13,703 bases of DNA from Marinimicrococcus sp033875255 (lineage in GTDB: Bacteria > Pseudomonadota > Alphaproteobacteria > Geminicoccales > Geminicoccaceae), in the NCBI GenBank assembly GCA_033875255.1, contig JAWZSN010000045.1, forward strand, positions 1-13,703, given 5' to 3'. How positions within the stretch are numbered: the stretch's first letter is position 1; each line of letters starts with the position of its first letter. Positions 7,512 to 13,703 of the stretch are shown here, piece by piece. A program made the translations under genes and the position numbers. The notes under the pieces were generated by a model. That model saw nothing but the letters and a program-made list of their open reading frames with translations, did not search any database and was not told the DNA's origin.

Positions 7512-9078
7512 CGCACTCAAGGTCACGGACCTCACCGTCACGAGTACCACGACCGGCGCGGTGCTAGCCGAGCAGATCACGCTTTCCGTAGCCAATGGTG
7601 AGTTCGTCGGCCTGGTGGGAGAGTCCGGTTCGGGCAAGACCACGGTCGGCTTCGCGTGCCTCGGGTTCACGCGGCCGGGCACACGCATTTCGGCTGGCCG
7701 GGTCACCGTCGGCGACTGCGAGCCCTTCCTGATGTCGCGTGCCCAGCTGGTGGCGCTCCGGCGCTCTAGAATCGCGTATGTGCCGCAGTCGGCCGGCTAT
7801 GCGCTCAACCCGGCGCTGACCATCGGAGCCCAGCTCGGCGACCGGCTGTTCGAAGCCTGCGACAGCCGATCCGTTCTGCTCAGGGCGCTCAAAATGGTGG
7901 ATCTGCCAGCCACCGCCGAGTTCCTACGCCGCTATCCGCATCAGCTTTCGGGTGGCCAGCAGCAACGCGTGGTCGTTGCCGCGGCCCTGATCACCGACCC
8001 CAAGGTCGTGATCTTCGACGAGCCTACCACCGGACTGGACGTCGCGGTGCAGTCGCAGATCCTGGACATGATCCGCGACGTTTGCCGCGAAAAGGAAACG
8101 GCGGGGCTTTTCATCAGCCACGACCTCGCCGCCGTGGCCAGCCTCTGCGACCGAACGATCGTCATGCGTCGCGGCCGCATCGTGGAGGATGGACCGACGC
8201 CGGACGTGTTCGAGCGACCTGTGGAACCTTACACGAAAATGCTGATCGGCGCCGTGCCGAGCCTCAAGAAAGCGATGTCGGCGCATGCCTGCCCGGAACC
8301 ACCCGTCGGCGATACGCAAGGTGCGGCGGGAAACGTCGGCGGGACGTTGTCCGCAAGCCAACTCAGCGTATCGTACGGCAGCAACCGTATCCTGCACGGC
8401 CTGAACCTGAAGTTCGAACCGGGCAAATGCACGGCCATCCTCGGGGAGTCGGGATCCGGGAAGACGACGCTCTGCCGTTCGTTGATCGGGCTCCAGGGAC
8501 GCTATGAGGGAACCGTGAGCCTCGACGGGGAAACCCTGCAGCCCAAGGCACGCCAGCGCGACATGCGCCAAAGGCGCGACCTTCAGTATGTCTTCCAGAA
8601 CCCCTACGACGCGCTCAATCCGCGCAGTAAGGTAAGGGACATCCTCGCCAAGCCCATGCATTTCGTCGGCGAACCTGTGCCGGCGGGTTTCGTGGAAGGC
8701 CTGCTGGCCCGCGTCTCTCTTCGCCCGGAGATAGCCGACCGATTCCCGCACCAGCTTTCCGGTGGCGAACGCCAGCGCATCGCGCTGGCTCGCGCCCTCG
8801 CGCTGCGTCCTCGCGTGATGATCTGCGACGAGGTGACATCGGCGCTCGACGTCTCGGTACAGGCGTCCATCGTCGATCTGATCACCGATCTGCGGCGCGA
8901 GACCGCGATGACGGTCATCTTCGTGACCCATAATCTGGCGCTGGTGCCCCTGATCGCCGAGAACGTCGTGGTCCTGAAGGCCGGCCGCATCGTCGACGAG
9001 GGCCCAACGATGGACGTCTTTCGTAATCCGCGCTCGGAATACACGACCGCATTGCTGGAAAAGACTCCCGATCTCTAG
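7504..9078 (+). CDS. Fused dual ATP-binding protein of peptide-type ABC transporter (DppD-DppF type)
   Basis: A 524-residue protein with two complete ABC ATPase domains in one chain, supplying energy to the two permeases. Domain 1 (about 5-250) has Walker A G-E-S-G-S-G-K-T-T at 39-47, signature L-S-G-G-Q at 148-152, Walker B V-V-I-F-D-E-P at 168-174 and an H-loop in 'LFISHDLAAV'. Domain 2 (about 280-520) has Walker A at 314-322, L-S-G-G-E at 418-422, Walker B V-M-I-C-D-E-V at 438-444 and an H-loop in 'IFVTHNLALV'. The catalytic glutamates E173 and E443 are both present; V444 replaces the common proline in domain 2. Many family members use two separate subunits, but this fusion is a known arrangement (GsiA, YejF). 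The start ATG at 7504 overlaps the previous gene by 8 bases. Confidence 0.95.
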   Translation: MVDALKVTDLTVTSTTTGAVLAEQITLSVANGEFVGLVGESGSGKTTVGFACLGFTRPGTRISAGRVTVGDCEPFLMSRAQLVALRRSRIAYVPQSAGYALNPALTIGAQLGDRLFEACDSRSVLLRALKMVDLPATAEFLRRYPHQLSGGQQQRVVVAAALITDPKVVIFDEPTTGLDVAVQSQILDMIRDVCREKETAGLFISHDLAAVASLCDRTIVMRRGRIVEDGPTPDVFERPVEPYTKMLIGAVPSLKKAMSAHACPEPPVGDTQGAAGNVGGTLSASQLSVSYGSNRILHGLNLKFEPGKCTAILGESGSGKTTLCRSLIGLQGRYEGTVSLDGETLQPKARQRDMRQRRDLQYVFQNPYDALNPRSKVRDILAKPMHFVGEPVPAGFVEGLLARVSLRPEIADRFPHQLSGGERQRIALARALALRPRVMICDEVTSALDVSVQASIVDLITDLRRETAMTVIFVTHNLALVPLIAENVVVLKAGRIVDEGPTMDVFRNPRSEYTTALLEKTPDL

Positions 9079-9092
9079 CGGAAGCCAAATTC

Positions 9093-10187
9093 GTGATCAC
9101 CAGTTTGGAGGATCGATTGACCATAATTGATTGTTTCGGCGACGGACGGCAGCGTGGCTTGGCGCATGGCGAGAGCGCGCGCCAACTCATCCATGAAGGA
9201 ATCGCGCGCTGGGAGGAGGCCACGCTGGCCAGCCAGCCACGCGGTACCCTGATGCGCGACTACGCCAGCCGCTTCGTCGGCGGCACCGCGCTGATGGCCG
9301 CCATGGAAAAAACCGCTCCCGAACTGGCGGCAGAAGTTCGCGGCATCGCCGAAGGCGCTGCGCTGCCCTACGAGATCATCGCCGCATACAATCTCATGGA
9401 TGAGCAGTGGTGGTACGATCTCGGTGCGCCGCAGGCGGAGCCGGGATGCAGCCTCGTGGCCCTGTCGGACGGTCATCGCACGGTGCTTGCCCAGAACATG
9501 GACCTTCCCGCCTTCATGGACGGTTCGCAGGTCATTCTCAGACTGCGCGAACCGGGCAAGCCCGAGACGCTGGTGCTCAGCTCCGCCGGTCTCATCGGCC
9601 TAGCGGGCGTCAGTCGGGCCGGCTTCGGAATCTGCGTCAACACGTTGCTCATGCTCAGGCACAACGATGCCGGCCTGCCGGTGGCGGCCGTGTTCCGTCA
9701 TGCCCTGGAGCAGGAAAGCGCCGCGAAGGCGGTCGCCGTGCTGCAATCGCTTGGCCATGCGAGCGGCCAGCACTATGCGGTGGGCGATCGCCATGGCGTC
9801 GCCGGCGTGGAGTGCTCCGCTGGCGGCTGCAGCGTCAGCAGCCCGAACGGCCGGTCCATCCTGATCCACACTAACCACCCACTGGCGAGCGAGGATGTCG
9901 ATGGCGCCTCACTCGCCATCCTCAACGAGCGGGGCCGGGTCGAGTTTTCCCGGAGACGGCTGGCATTCCTCGACTCGCGCGTGCGCGGGCTGGCAGGCCC
10001 GGACGACGTAATCGCGCTGCTGTCGGATCCCTCGACCCCGATTTGCGTCAACGTTGAGCCCACGCGGCCCAGCTTCACGTTTGGTTCGGTCGTGTTCCGG
10101 ATGGCCGACGAGACCGAGGCCTATTTCAACCTGACGCATCCGAGCAAGGCTGACTGGCAGCTCGTATCCTGGAGCAATAATCAATGA
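9093..10187 (+). CDS. C45-family Ntn-hydrolase (acyl-CoA:6-aminopenicillanate acyltransferase-like)
   Basis: A 364-residue protein of the C45 peptidase/IAT family. These enzymes are made as proenzymes that cut themselves just before a cysteine, which then becomes the N-terminal nucleophile acting on amide bonds. The likely cut is G118/C119 in 'EPGCSLVAL'. It is followed by the family's 'LAQNMDLPAFMDG' strand (about 133-145), 'SSAGLIGLAGVSRAGFGICVN' near 163-183, and 'HTNHPL' near 249-254. The N-terminal 'IIDCFGDGRQRGLAHGE' is also typical. No signal peptide is visible, so it is probably cytoplasmic and acts on the imported substrate. The start is uncertain: GTG at 9093 has GGAAG 8 bases before it, while an in-frame TTG at 9117 has a stronger GGAGG site and lies closer to where family similarity begins. 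It follows the ATPase gene by 14 bases. Confidence 0.87.
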   Translation: MITSLEDRLTIIDCFGDGRQRGLAHGESARQLIHEGIARWEEATLASQPRGTLMRDYASRFVGGTALMAAMEKTAPELAAEVRGIAEGAALPYEIIAAYNLMDEQWWYDLGAPQAEPGCSLVALSDGHRTVLAQNMDLPAFMDGSQVILRLREPGKPETLVLSSAGLIGLAGVSRAGFGICVNTLLMLRHNDAGLPVAAVFRHALEQESAAKAVAVLQSLGHASGQHYAVGDRHGVAGVECSAGGCSVSSPNGRSILIHTNHPLASEDVDGASLAILNERGRVEFSRRRLAFLDSRVRGLAGPDDVIALLSDPSTPICVNVEPTRPSFTFGSVVFRMADETEAYFNLTHPSKADWQLVSWSNNQ

Positions 10188-10905
10188 CTGCCCGCTGTTT
10201 CCCCGCGAGGCGTATGAAGGCCGCTGGAGCCGCGTGCGCGACGAGATGCGCCGGTGTGGGCTGTCAGTGGCGGTTGTCTGGCGACGCAGCGGCGGCACCT
10301 TCGACCGCGCCGGCTACCTGCCCGATCTGACCAACTACTACGGCAACAATTCCGGGCAGGGCTACGACAACCCCGATACGCACTGTTGGGCCGTCTCGGC
10401 GGTAGTGCTGTGGGAAGAACAGAAGGCGGAACTGCTTATCGGCAATTGCTCGCCGCGCATGGATCTGATCGCGACCAGCCGGATCAGCTGGGGCGGCAAT
10501 CTAGCCAACGCCGTGGCCAAAGCCCAGCGCGGGACCGCCGGGAGGACTTGGCCTGTGCGGCAGCGATTCCTTCCCAATGAAGTACTGGGACGAGCTGAAG
10601 GAGGCGGCGCCGGACATCGAATGGACGAGCGGCGACGACCTCGTGCTAGTGCCGTGCAAGATCAAGAGCCCGCACGAGCTGAACGCGGTGCACGAGAGTC
10701 GTGCCATCTCGTCCCACGGCGTGCCCGGTGATGATCGAGGCGCTCATCACCGGGCGGTCCGAGGCGGAAGCTGCCGGCGCAGCGGCGCGCGGGGTGGTGC
10801 GCCATGGCGGCGCGGTGCACATGATACCCTGCTCGCATGGCGACATGATCGAGTATTTCGTCAGCAATTCCCCAGACACCCCCGGAAACCTCATTGATCG
10901 GGAGG
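10184..10905 (+). pseudogene. M24-family peptidase-like gene (Xaa-Pro aminopeptidase/creatinase N-terminal type), frameshifted and truncated
   Basis: The ATG at 10184 overlaps the stop of the C45 gene as ATGA, a classic coupled start, but the reading frame is lost within a few codons. Family-like text then appears in three frames in order. Frame 1 has 'PLFPREAYEGRWSRVRDEM', 'AVVW', 'YLPDLTNYYGNNSGQGYD' and 'MDLIATSRISW'. From about 10530 a second frame has 'CGSDSFPMKYWDELKEA' and 'IKSPHELNAV'. From about 10715 a third has 'MIEALITGRSEAEAAG' and 'GGAVHMIPCSHGDMIEYF'. At least three single-base shifts are therefore needed. The DNA then runs into an IS5-type remnant, so the metal-binding half of the M24 fold is missing. 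An intact copy would have removed N-terminal residues from proline-containing peptides or opened a creatine-like compound. It was evidently the last gene of the transporter operon. Confidence 0.78.
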
Positions 10906-10941
10906 TGGTGGCTTAAGCTCGGCCGCACGGGGCGGGGAGGC

Positions 10942-11668
10942 GTGACTTCGAGACAGCCGGACTTTTGGAGCGTCGACGAGCGGCTTCGTGAGGTTTCAAC
11001 GCAGGGCAATCCGCTGGAGAGGCTCCTGGGAACCGTCGATTTCGAGCTGTTCCGCCCGGTTCTCGACGAGGCTCTCGGGACGACGGGCAGGCCGAAAGGC
11101 GGCCGACCGATGTTCGACGCCGTGCTGCAGCTGAAGATGCTTTATCTGCAGGCGCATCACGGGCTGAGCTTCGAGCGAACCGAGCATCTGGTGCGCGATC
11201 GTCTGTTCTGGATGCTCTTTTGCCGGCTTTAGATCGCCGATCCGGTACCGGACGCCAACACGTTGTGGGACTTCCGCAAGGCGCTTATCGAGGCCGGGGC
11301 GTTGAGCAAGCTGTTCGAGCAGCTGGACCGGACGATCAAGGAGACTGGCTGGCGATGGCGGCCAGATCGTCGATGCCAGTCTGGTGGCAGCCCCGCGGCA
11401 GAGCACCACCGAGGCCCGGACAGCGGTGCAGAAGGACACAGATGCGCGCTGGATGAGGATCTCCAAGGGCAAGGTCGAGAGCGACGGGACGGCCGGGGCC
11501 AACGCCGGGAGGTCCGCAATCCGGGCCGGCGTCGAGCACGTCTTCGGCCAACAGAAGGGTCGGATGAGGCTCATGAGCTGCAGCATCGGCATCAAACGCG
11601 CCGAGGCGGCCGCGATCATGGCCAACATCGCCTGCAATTCCGGTCCATGGCGATGGCTCGAGAGGTGA
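10942..11668 (+). mobile_element. Decayed IS5-family transposase
   Basis: The first part, 'RQPDFWSVDERLREVSTQG' followed by the DUF772-type N-terminal domain ('GRPMFDAVLQLKML', 'LSFERTEHLVRDRLFWM'), is typical of IS5-family transposases. An in-frame TAG at 11230 interrupts it, yet the same frame goes on with 'DPVPDANTLWDFRKAL'. A frameshift near 11350 then moves the reading to 'GQIVDASLVAAPRQ', which carries the first catalytic Asp. The core after 'DTDARW' is missing, and the text resumes with 'SAIRAGVEHVFGQQKGRMRL', containing the catalytic Glu, up to a TGA at 11666. With a nonsense codon, a frameshift and a core deletion it cannot be active on its own. I could not find convincing terminal inverted repeats. 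It sits against the truncated M24 gene and probably caused or followed its truncation. Confidence 0.82.
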
Positions 11669-11841
11669 GTTGCGTCTGTCTGACGGGAAAAGGCAGGAAC
11701 GATCAGGCGCGAGAGGCCGGAAGACAGCCTTATAGCGCCGCTCGGACACCCGGCGCAGGATCTCTGTCCAAGGGCTCGACCAGAGCCTCAAGAACGCGGA
11801 GTTATCGGAGGTGGCCGGGTGCTGTCGATAGCCAGAAGGAT

Positions 11842-12174
11842 CCCAAGCCGGGCGACCTTGAGCGCGCCTTCCTCTACGGACGGATATTCGAGGGTTACTA
11901 CAGCGATCCGGGGCGCACTCATCGTGGTGAGATGCAAGGCCAGCGAAGCACAGTGGACAAATTGGTCGTCCACCTGAGCCGGGAGCAGGCCCGGTCGGTG
12001 GAGAAGTTCCTACTCTACGGCCGCGACCTTAGGCTGTTCTTCGAAAAGCCTTGCCTCTCGACCGTGATGGGCGATTCGGAGAAAGTGTTATTGGCCAACG
12101 TAGTGATCGGAAGGAAAATCCTTGTAGCGCGCAAAGACTGGGGAGTGCTGGCTTCGAGTAGAACAGCCCCGTAA
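11842..12174 (+). pseudogene. Unrecognised gene remnant after the IS5 element
   Basis: A frame that stays open through the end of the IS5 remnant becomes protein-like from about 11842 and stops at the TAA at 12172. It has mixed hydrophobic and charged text such as 'ERAFLYGRIFEGYYSDPG' and 'VDKLVVHLSREQARSVEKF', with mostly G or C at third positions. No start codon with a ribosome site is seen, so it looks like the 3' end of a gene whose beginning was lost to the insertion. I do not recognise the family. The other two forward frames are broken by stops here. The stretch 11669-11841 shows nothing clear. Confidence 0.35.
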
Positions 12175-12277
12175 CCGAGGACCGCATCGAACTGGTCGCC
12201 ATCACTTTGATGCTGTGGTGACGACCGTCGAGGCCATCCACTACATGCGAGAAAGGCAACAACCTACAAAGCATGTC

Positions 12278-12290
12278 GCACTAATAGTGC
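12278..12290. promoter_or_regulatory. 13-bp palindrome upstream of the GntR gene
   Basis: GCACTA-A-TAGTGC is a perfect inverted repeat with 6-base arms around a single base, about 90 bases before the GntR start codon. Size and position suit a dimeric regulator, possibly the GntR protein itself. An insertion-sequence end is the other possibility, because transposon debris lies just upstream. Nearby, TCTTGTAAAAGA at 12305-12316 has 4-base TCTT/AAGA arms and echoes the repeat at 4059-4072. Confidence 0.35.
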
Positions 12291-12378
12291 TGGGAAGGAT
12301 CGTGTCTTGTAAAAGATTTCGCCATGATGACCTCGGAAGATTTGCCTCAGCAAGCCAAGTGTAGGAACGACTGTGTCA

Positions 12379-13095
12379 ATGGCTAACGATTTCATGTTTT
12401 TGCCGTCAGGCAAGTCTGGTCAGACCTCCTGCATCGTTGACAACCGGATGCTCTCCGAGCAGGTTTCGAGCCTGCTGGTTCGTGAACTGGTTTTCGGCCG
12501 ACTGCATCCAGGCCAGCGTATCAACGAAGCGGATCTCGCGCGGCAGCTGGGGATTAGCCGCAACCCCATCCGCGAGGCGATCCGCCGCCTCGAGGAGCGT
12601 GGCTTGCTCGTGGCGGTCTCCCGCAAGGGAACCTTCGTGCGCACGTTCCAGCGCAGCGACGTAGATGACATATTTTCCTTTCGCGTGGTCGTCGAGCGAT
12701 TCGCAGTGGAGCAGGCGCTCCCACGTATGACGGACGCCGACATTGACCGCATTGCCAGTTTTGCCGATGCGATGGAGGCGGCTGCTCACGCCATAGACGA
12801 GATGGCTTTCGTCGAGAACGACCTCGCCTTCCACTTGGAAATCTGCCGGTTGTCGAACAACCGCCAGACGTTGCACGCCTTTACGAACATCCAGACTGAA
12901 GTGCAGATGCTTATTATGCTGGCCGAGCGCCAGTTCGACAGTCTTATGGCGGCCGCTGTCGACCACTGGCCGGTGGTGGACGCCCTTCGAACCCGCGACA
13001 TCGACAAGGCCACGGATGCTATGACCCATCACATCCGGGATTCCTGGCGTCACTTGCTGGAGAGCTACGAGCCAAAAAGACCACAATCACCTTAG
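12379..13095 (+). CDS. GntR-family transcriptional regulator, FadR subfamily (FCD domain)
   Basis: A 238-residue DNA-binding protein. The N-terminal winged helix-turn-helix (about 22-88) contains the standard GntR text 'PGQRINEADLARQLGISRNP' followed by 'IREAIRRLEERGLL' and the wing 'SRKGTFV'. The C-terminal all-helical FCD domain (about 96-225) carries likely metal-ligand positions: D-L-A-F-H in 'ENDLAFHLEICRLSNN', a His in 'DHWPVVDALRTRD' and a His in 'AMTHHIRDSW'. FCD regulators bind small organic acids or metabolites and are usually released from DNA by them. The start is ATG 12379 or the in-frame GTG 12373; AGGAA at 12363-12367 lies 11 or 5 bases away respectively. It may control the transporter operon, although transposon debris now separates them. 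The family is certain; target and ligand are unknown. Confidence 0.92.
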   Translation: MANDFMFLPSGKSGQTSCIVDNRMLSEQVSSLLVRELVFGRLHPGQRINEADLARQLGISRNPIREAIRRLEERGLLVAVSRKGTFVRTFQRSDVDDIFSFRVVVERFAVEQALPRMTDADIDRIASFADAMEAAAHAIDEMAFVENDLAFHLEICRLSNNRQTLHAFTNIQTEVQMLIMLAERQFDSLMAAAVDHWPVVDALRTRDIDKATDAMTHHIRDSWRHLLESYEPKRPQSP

Positions 13096-13097
13096 GA

Positions 13098-13253
13098 TTA
13101 CAGTTGCGCTTTTGATTCGAGATGTGCTCGTCGCCAGAGCGACCAGGCGGTGATGCATGACGGCTCGATACGCACCCCTGCGAGGCGGGTGGCGATGCGT
13201 CGGATCTCCTGGACTGACAGCGGGTCAGCGCCGCTGCTGCTGTGGTCGTTCCA
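13098..13253 (-). mobile_element. Transposase C-terminal fragment (IS4/IS701-like ending)
   Basis: On the minus strand an open run of about 51 codons ends at the TAA 13100-13098. It reads 'LSVQEIRRIATRLAG' and then 'AWSLWRRAHLESKAQL'. A 'W-S-x-W-R-R-x-H' tail is familiar from DDE transposases of the IS4/IS701 superfamily group. An in-frame TGA at 13256-13254 closes it upstream, and no catalytic residues are present, so it is a remnant. It ends two bases beyond the stop of the GntR gene, so the two are convergent. The exact family is uncertain. Confidence 0.5.
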
Positions 13254-13329
13254 TCATGCGGAGACCTCCGATTACTGCCCGAATGGGTGCTGCAGATCGA
13301 CAGTTTCGGCAGTTGAAGAGTTCTGCGCG

Positions 13330-13542
13330 CTCTGATCTGCGTGTTAGGGCCGGTTCCAACCGACCATGAGGCTCATCTTCGGCGAATTCCCATCGAGCAG
13401 ACGCAGCTCAAGTCCCCCACCATCGCCATCGGCGGAGATTGCAGGCGATATTCATCGGTCACGTCCCAACGCTCCTACACCACTTAGCGTAATCCCGTCG
13501 GCCTGCGATGACCTCGTCAGGCAGCCTGGACTGGAGGACGCG
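13330..13542 (+). ncRNA. Left-end non-coding region of an IS110 element; possible bridge-RNA region
   Basis: About 200 bases without a gene lie before the IS110 recombinase. In IS110-group elements such as IS621 the non-coding end upstream of the recombinase encodes a structured bridge RNA with target- and donor-binding loops. Two small stems are visible: ATCGCC/GGCGAT (13422-13427 with 13444-13449, 16-base loop) and GCCTG/CAGGC (13501-13505 with 13518-13522, 12-base loop). This supports structure but does not define the RNA or the element's left boundary. Confidence 0.3.
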
Positions 13543-13703
13543 ATGAAGCTTTACGTTGGTTTGGACGTGTCGCAGACGACGACGGCGATCTGCGTGGTTG
13601 ATGGAGAGGGTCGGACGCTGGCGGAGGGCATGACGGCGACTGAGCCTCGCGCCATCGCCGCCTTCGTGCGCCAACGCGCGCCGGATGCCATCCGCCTTGG
13701 TAT
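13543..13703 (+). CDS. IS110-family transposase/recombinase, N-terminal part (cut by window end)
   Basis: The first 53 codons read 'MKLYVGLDVSQTTTAICVVD' and then 'GEGRTLAEGMTATEPRAIAA', the standard N-terminus of IS110-family DEDD recombinases. The Asp in 'GLDVS' is the first catalytic residue of the RuvC-like domain. The ATG at 13543 has a GGAGG ribosome site at 13533-13537, five bases upstream. The frame is open to the window edge with no sign of decay, so this copy may be intact. The enzyme recombines element ends with a target site guided by an element-encoded RNA, without terminal inverted repeats. It marks the right edge of the island. Confidence 0.88.
   Translation, partial: MKLYVGLDVSQTTTAICVVDGEGRTLAEGMTATEPRAIAAFVRQRAPDAIRLG

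Noticed and set aside
7924..8931. A 335-codon minus-strand open frame antisense to the fused ATPase
   Set aside because: The plus strand encodes two complete sets of ABC ATPase motifs; the antisense product is His/Arg-rich with no recognisable domain.
13150..13369. Small plus-strand open frames after the GntR gene, considered as short genes
   Set aside because: They overlap the minus-strand transposase tail and have no ribosome site or protein-like composition.

Overview
This GC-rich window has coding habits, Rhizobiales-style transporter genes and insertion-sequence debris that suggest an alphaproteobacterium of the Rhizobium/Mesorhizobium type. That placement is an inference from composition and gene style only. 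It reads as an accessory catabolic/transport island bounded on both sides by transposon remains.

Layout, left to right. (1) Positions 1-125 hold the C-terminal tail of an IS630-type transposase. (2) On the minus strand a two-gene unit runs from 2622 down to 177: a protein made of three tandem RidA (YjgF/UK114) domains, then a protein of the L-2-amino-thiazoline-4-carboxylate (ATC) hydrolase family that appears to contain two copies of the domain, the second without the cysteines. An AT-rich spacer at about 2640-2780 carries a plausible promoter for this unit. (3) Positions 2893-3629 (minus) hold a heavily decayed L-2-hydroxyglutarate oxidase (LhgO-like) pseudogene, followed by about 390 bp with no recognisable gene. 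(4) On the plus strand there is a compact operon: a Tat-type family 5 substrate-binding protein, two DppB/DppC-like permeases, one polypeptide carrying both ATPase domains, and a C45-family Ntn-hydrolase related to acyl-CoA:6-aminopenicillanate acyltransferase. It ends in an M24-peptidase-like gene that is now broken by several frameshifts and truncated. (5) From 10.9 kb the DNA is mobile-element debris: a decayed IS5-family transposase, then an unrecognised gene remnant. (6) A FadR-type GntR regulator with an FCD domain follows. (7) The window ends with a short minus-strand transposase tail and the intact start of an IS110-family recombinase that runs off the edge.

Working model (inference): the importer brings in a peptide- or amide-like compound, the C45 hydrolase (formerly with the M24 peptidase) cleaves an amide bond, and the divergent RidA-trimer/ATC-hydrolase-like pair handles a small cyclic or imine-type product, perhaps under control of the GntR protein. 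No gene here fixes the substrate. The most unusual items are the single-chain triple RidA, the duplicated ATC-hydrolase-like protein and their pairing opposite a peptide importer with a C45 hydrolase.
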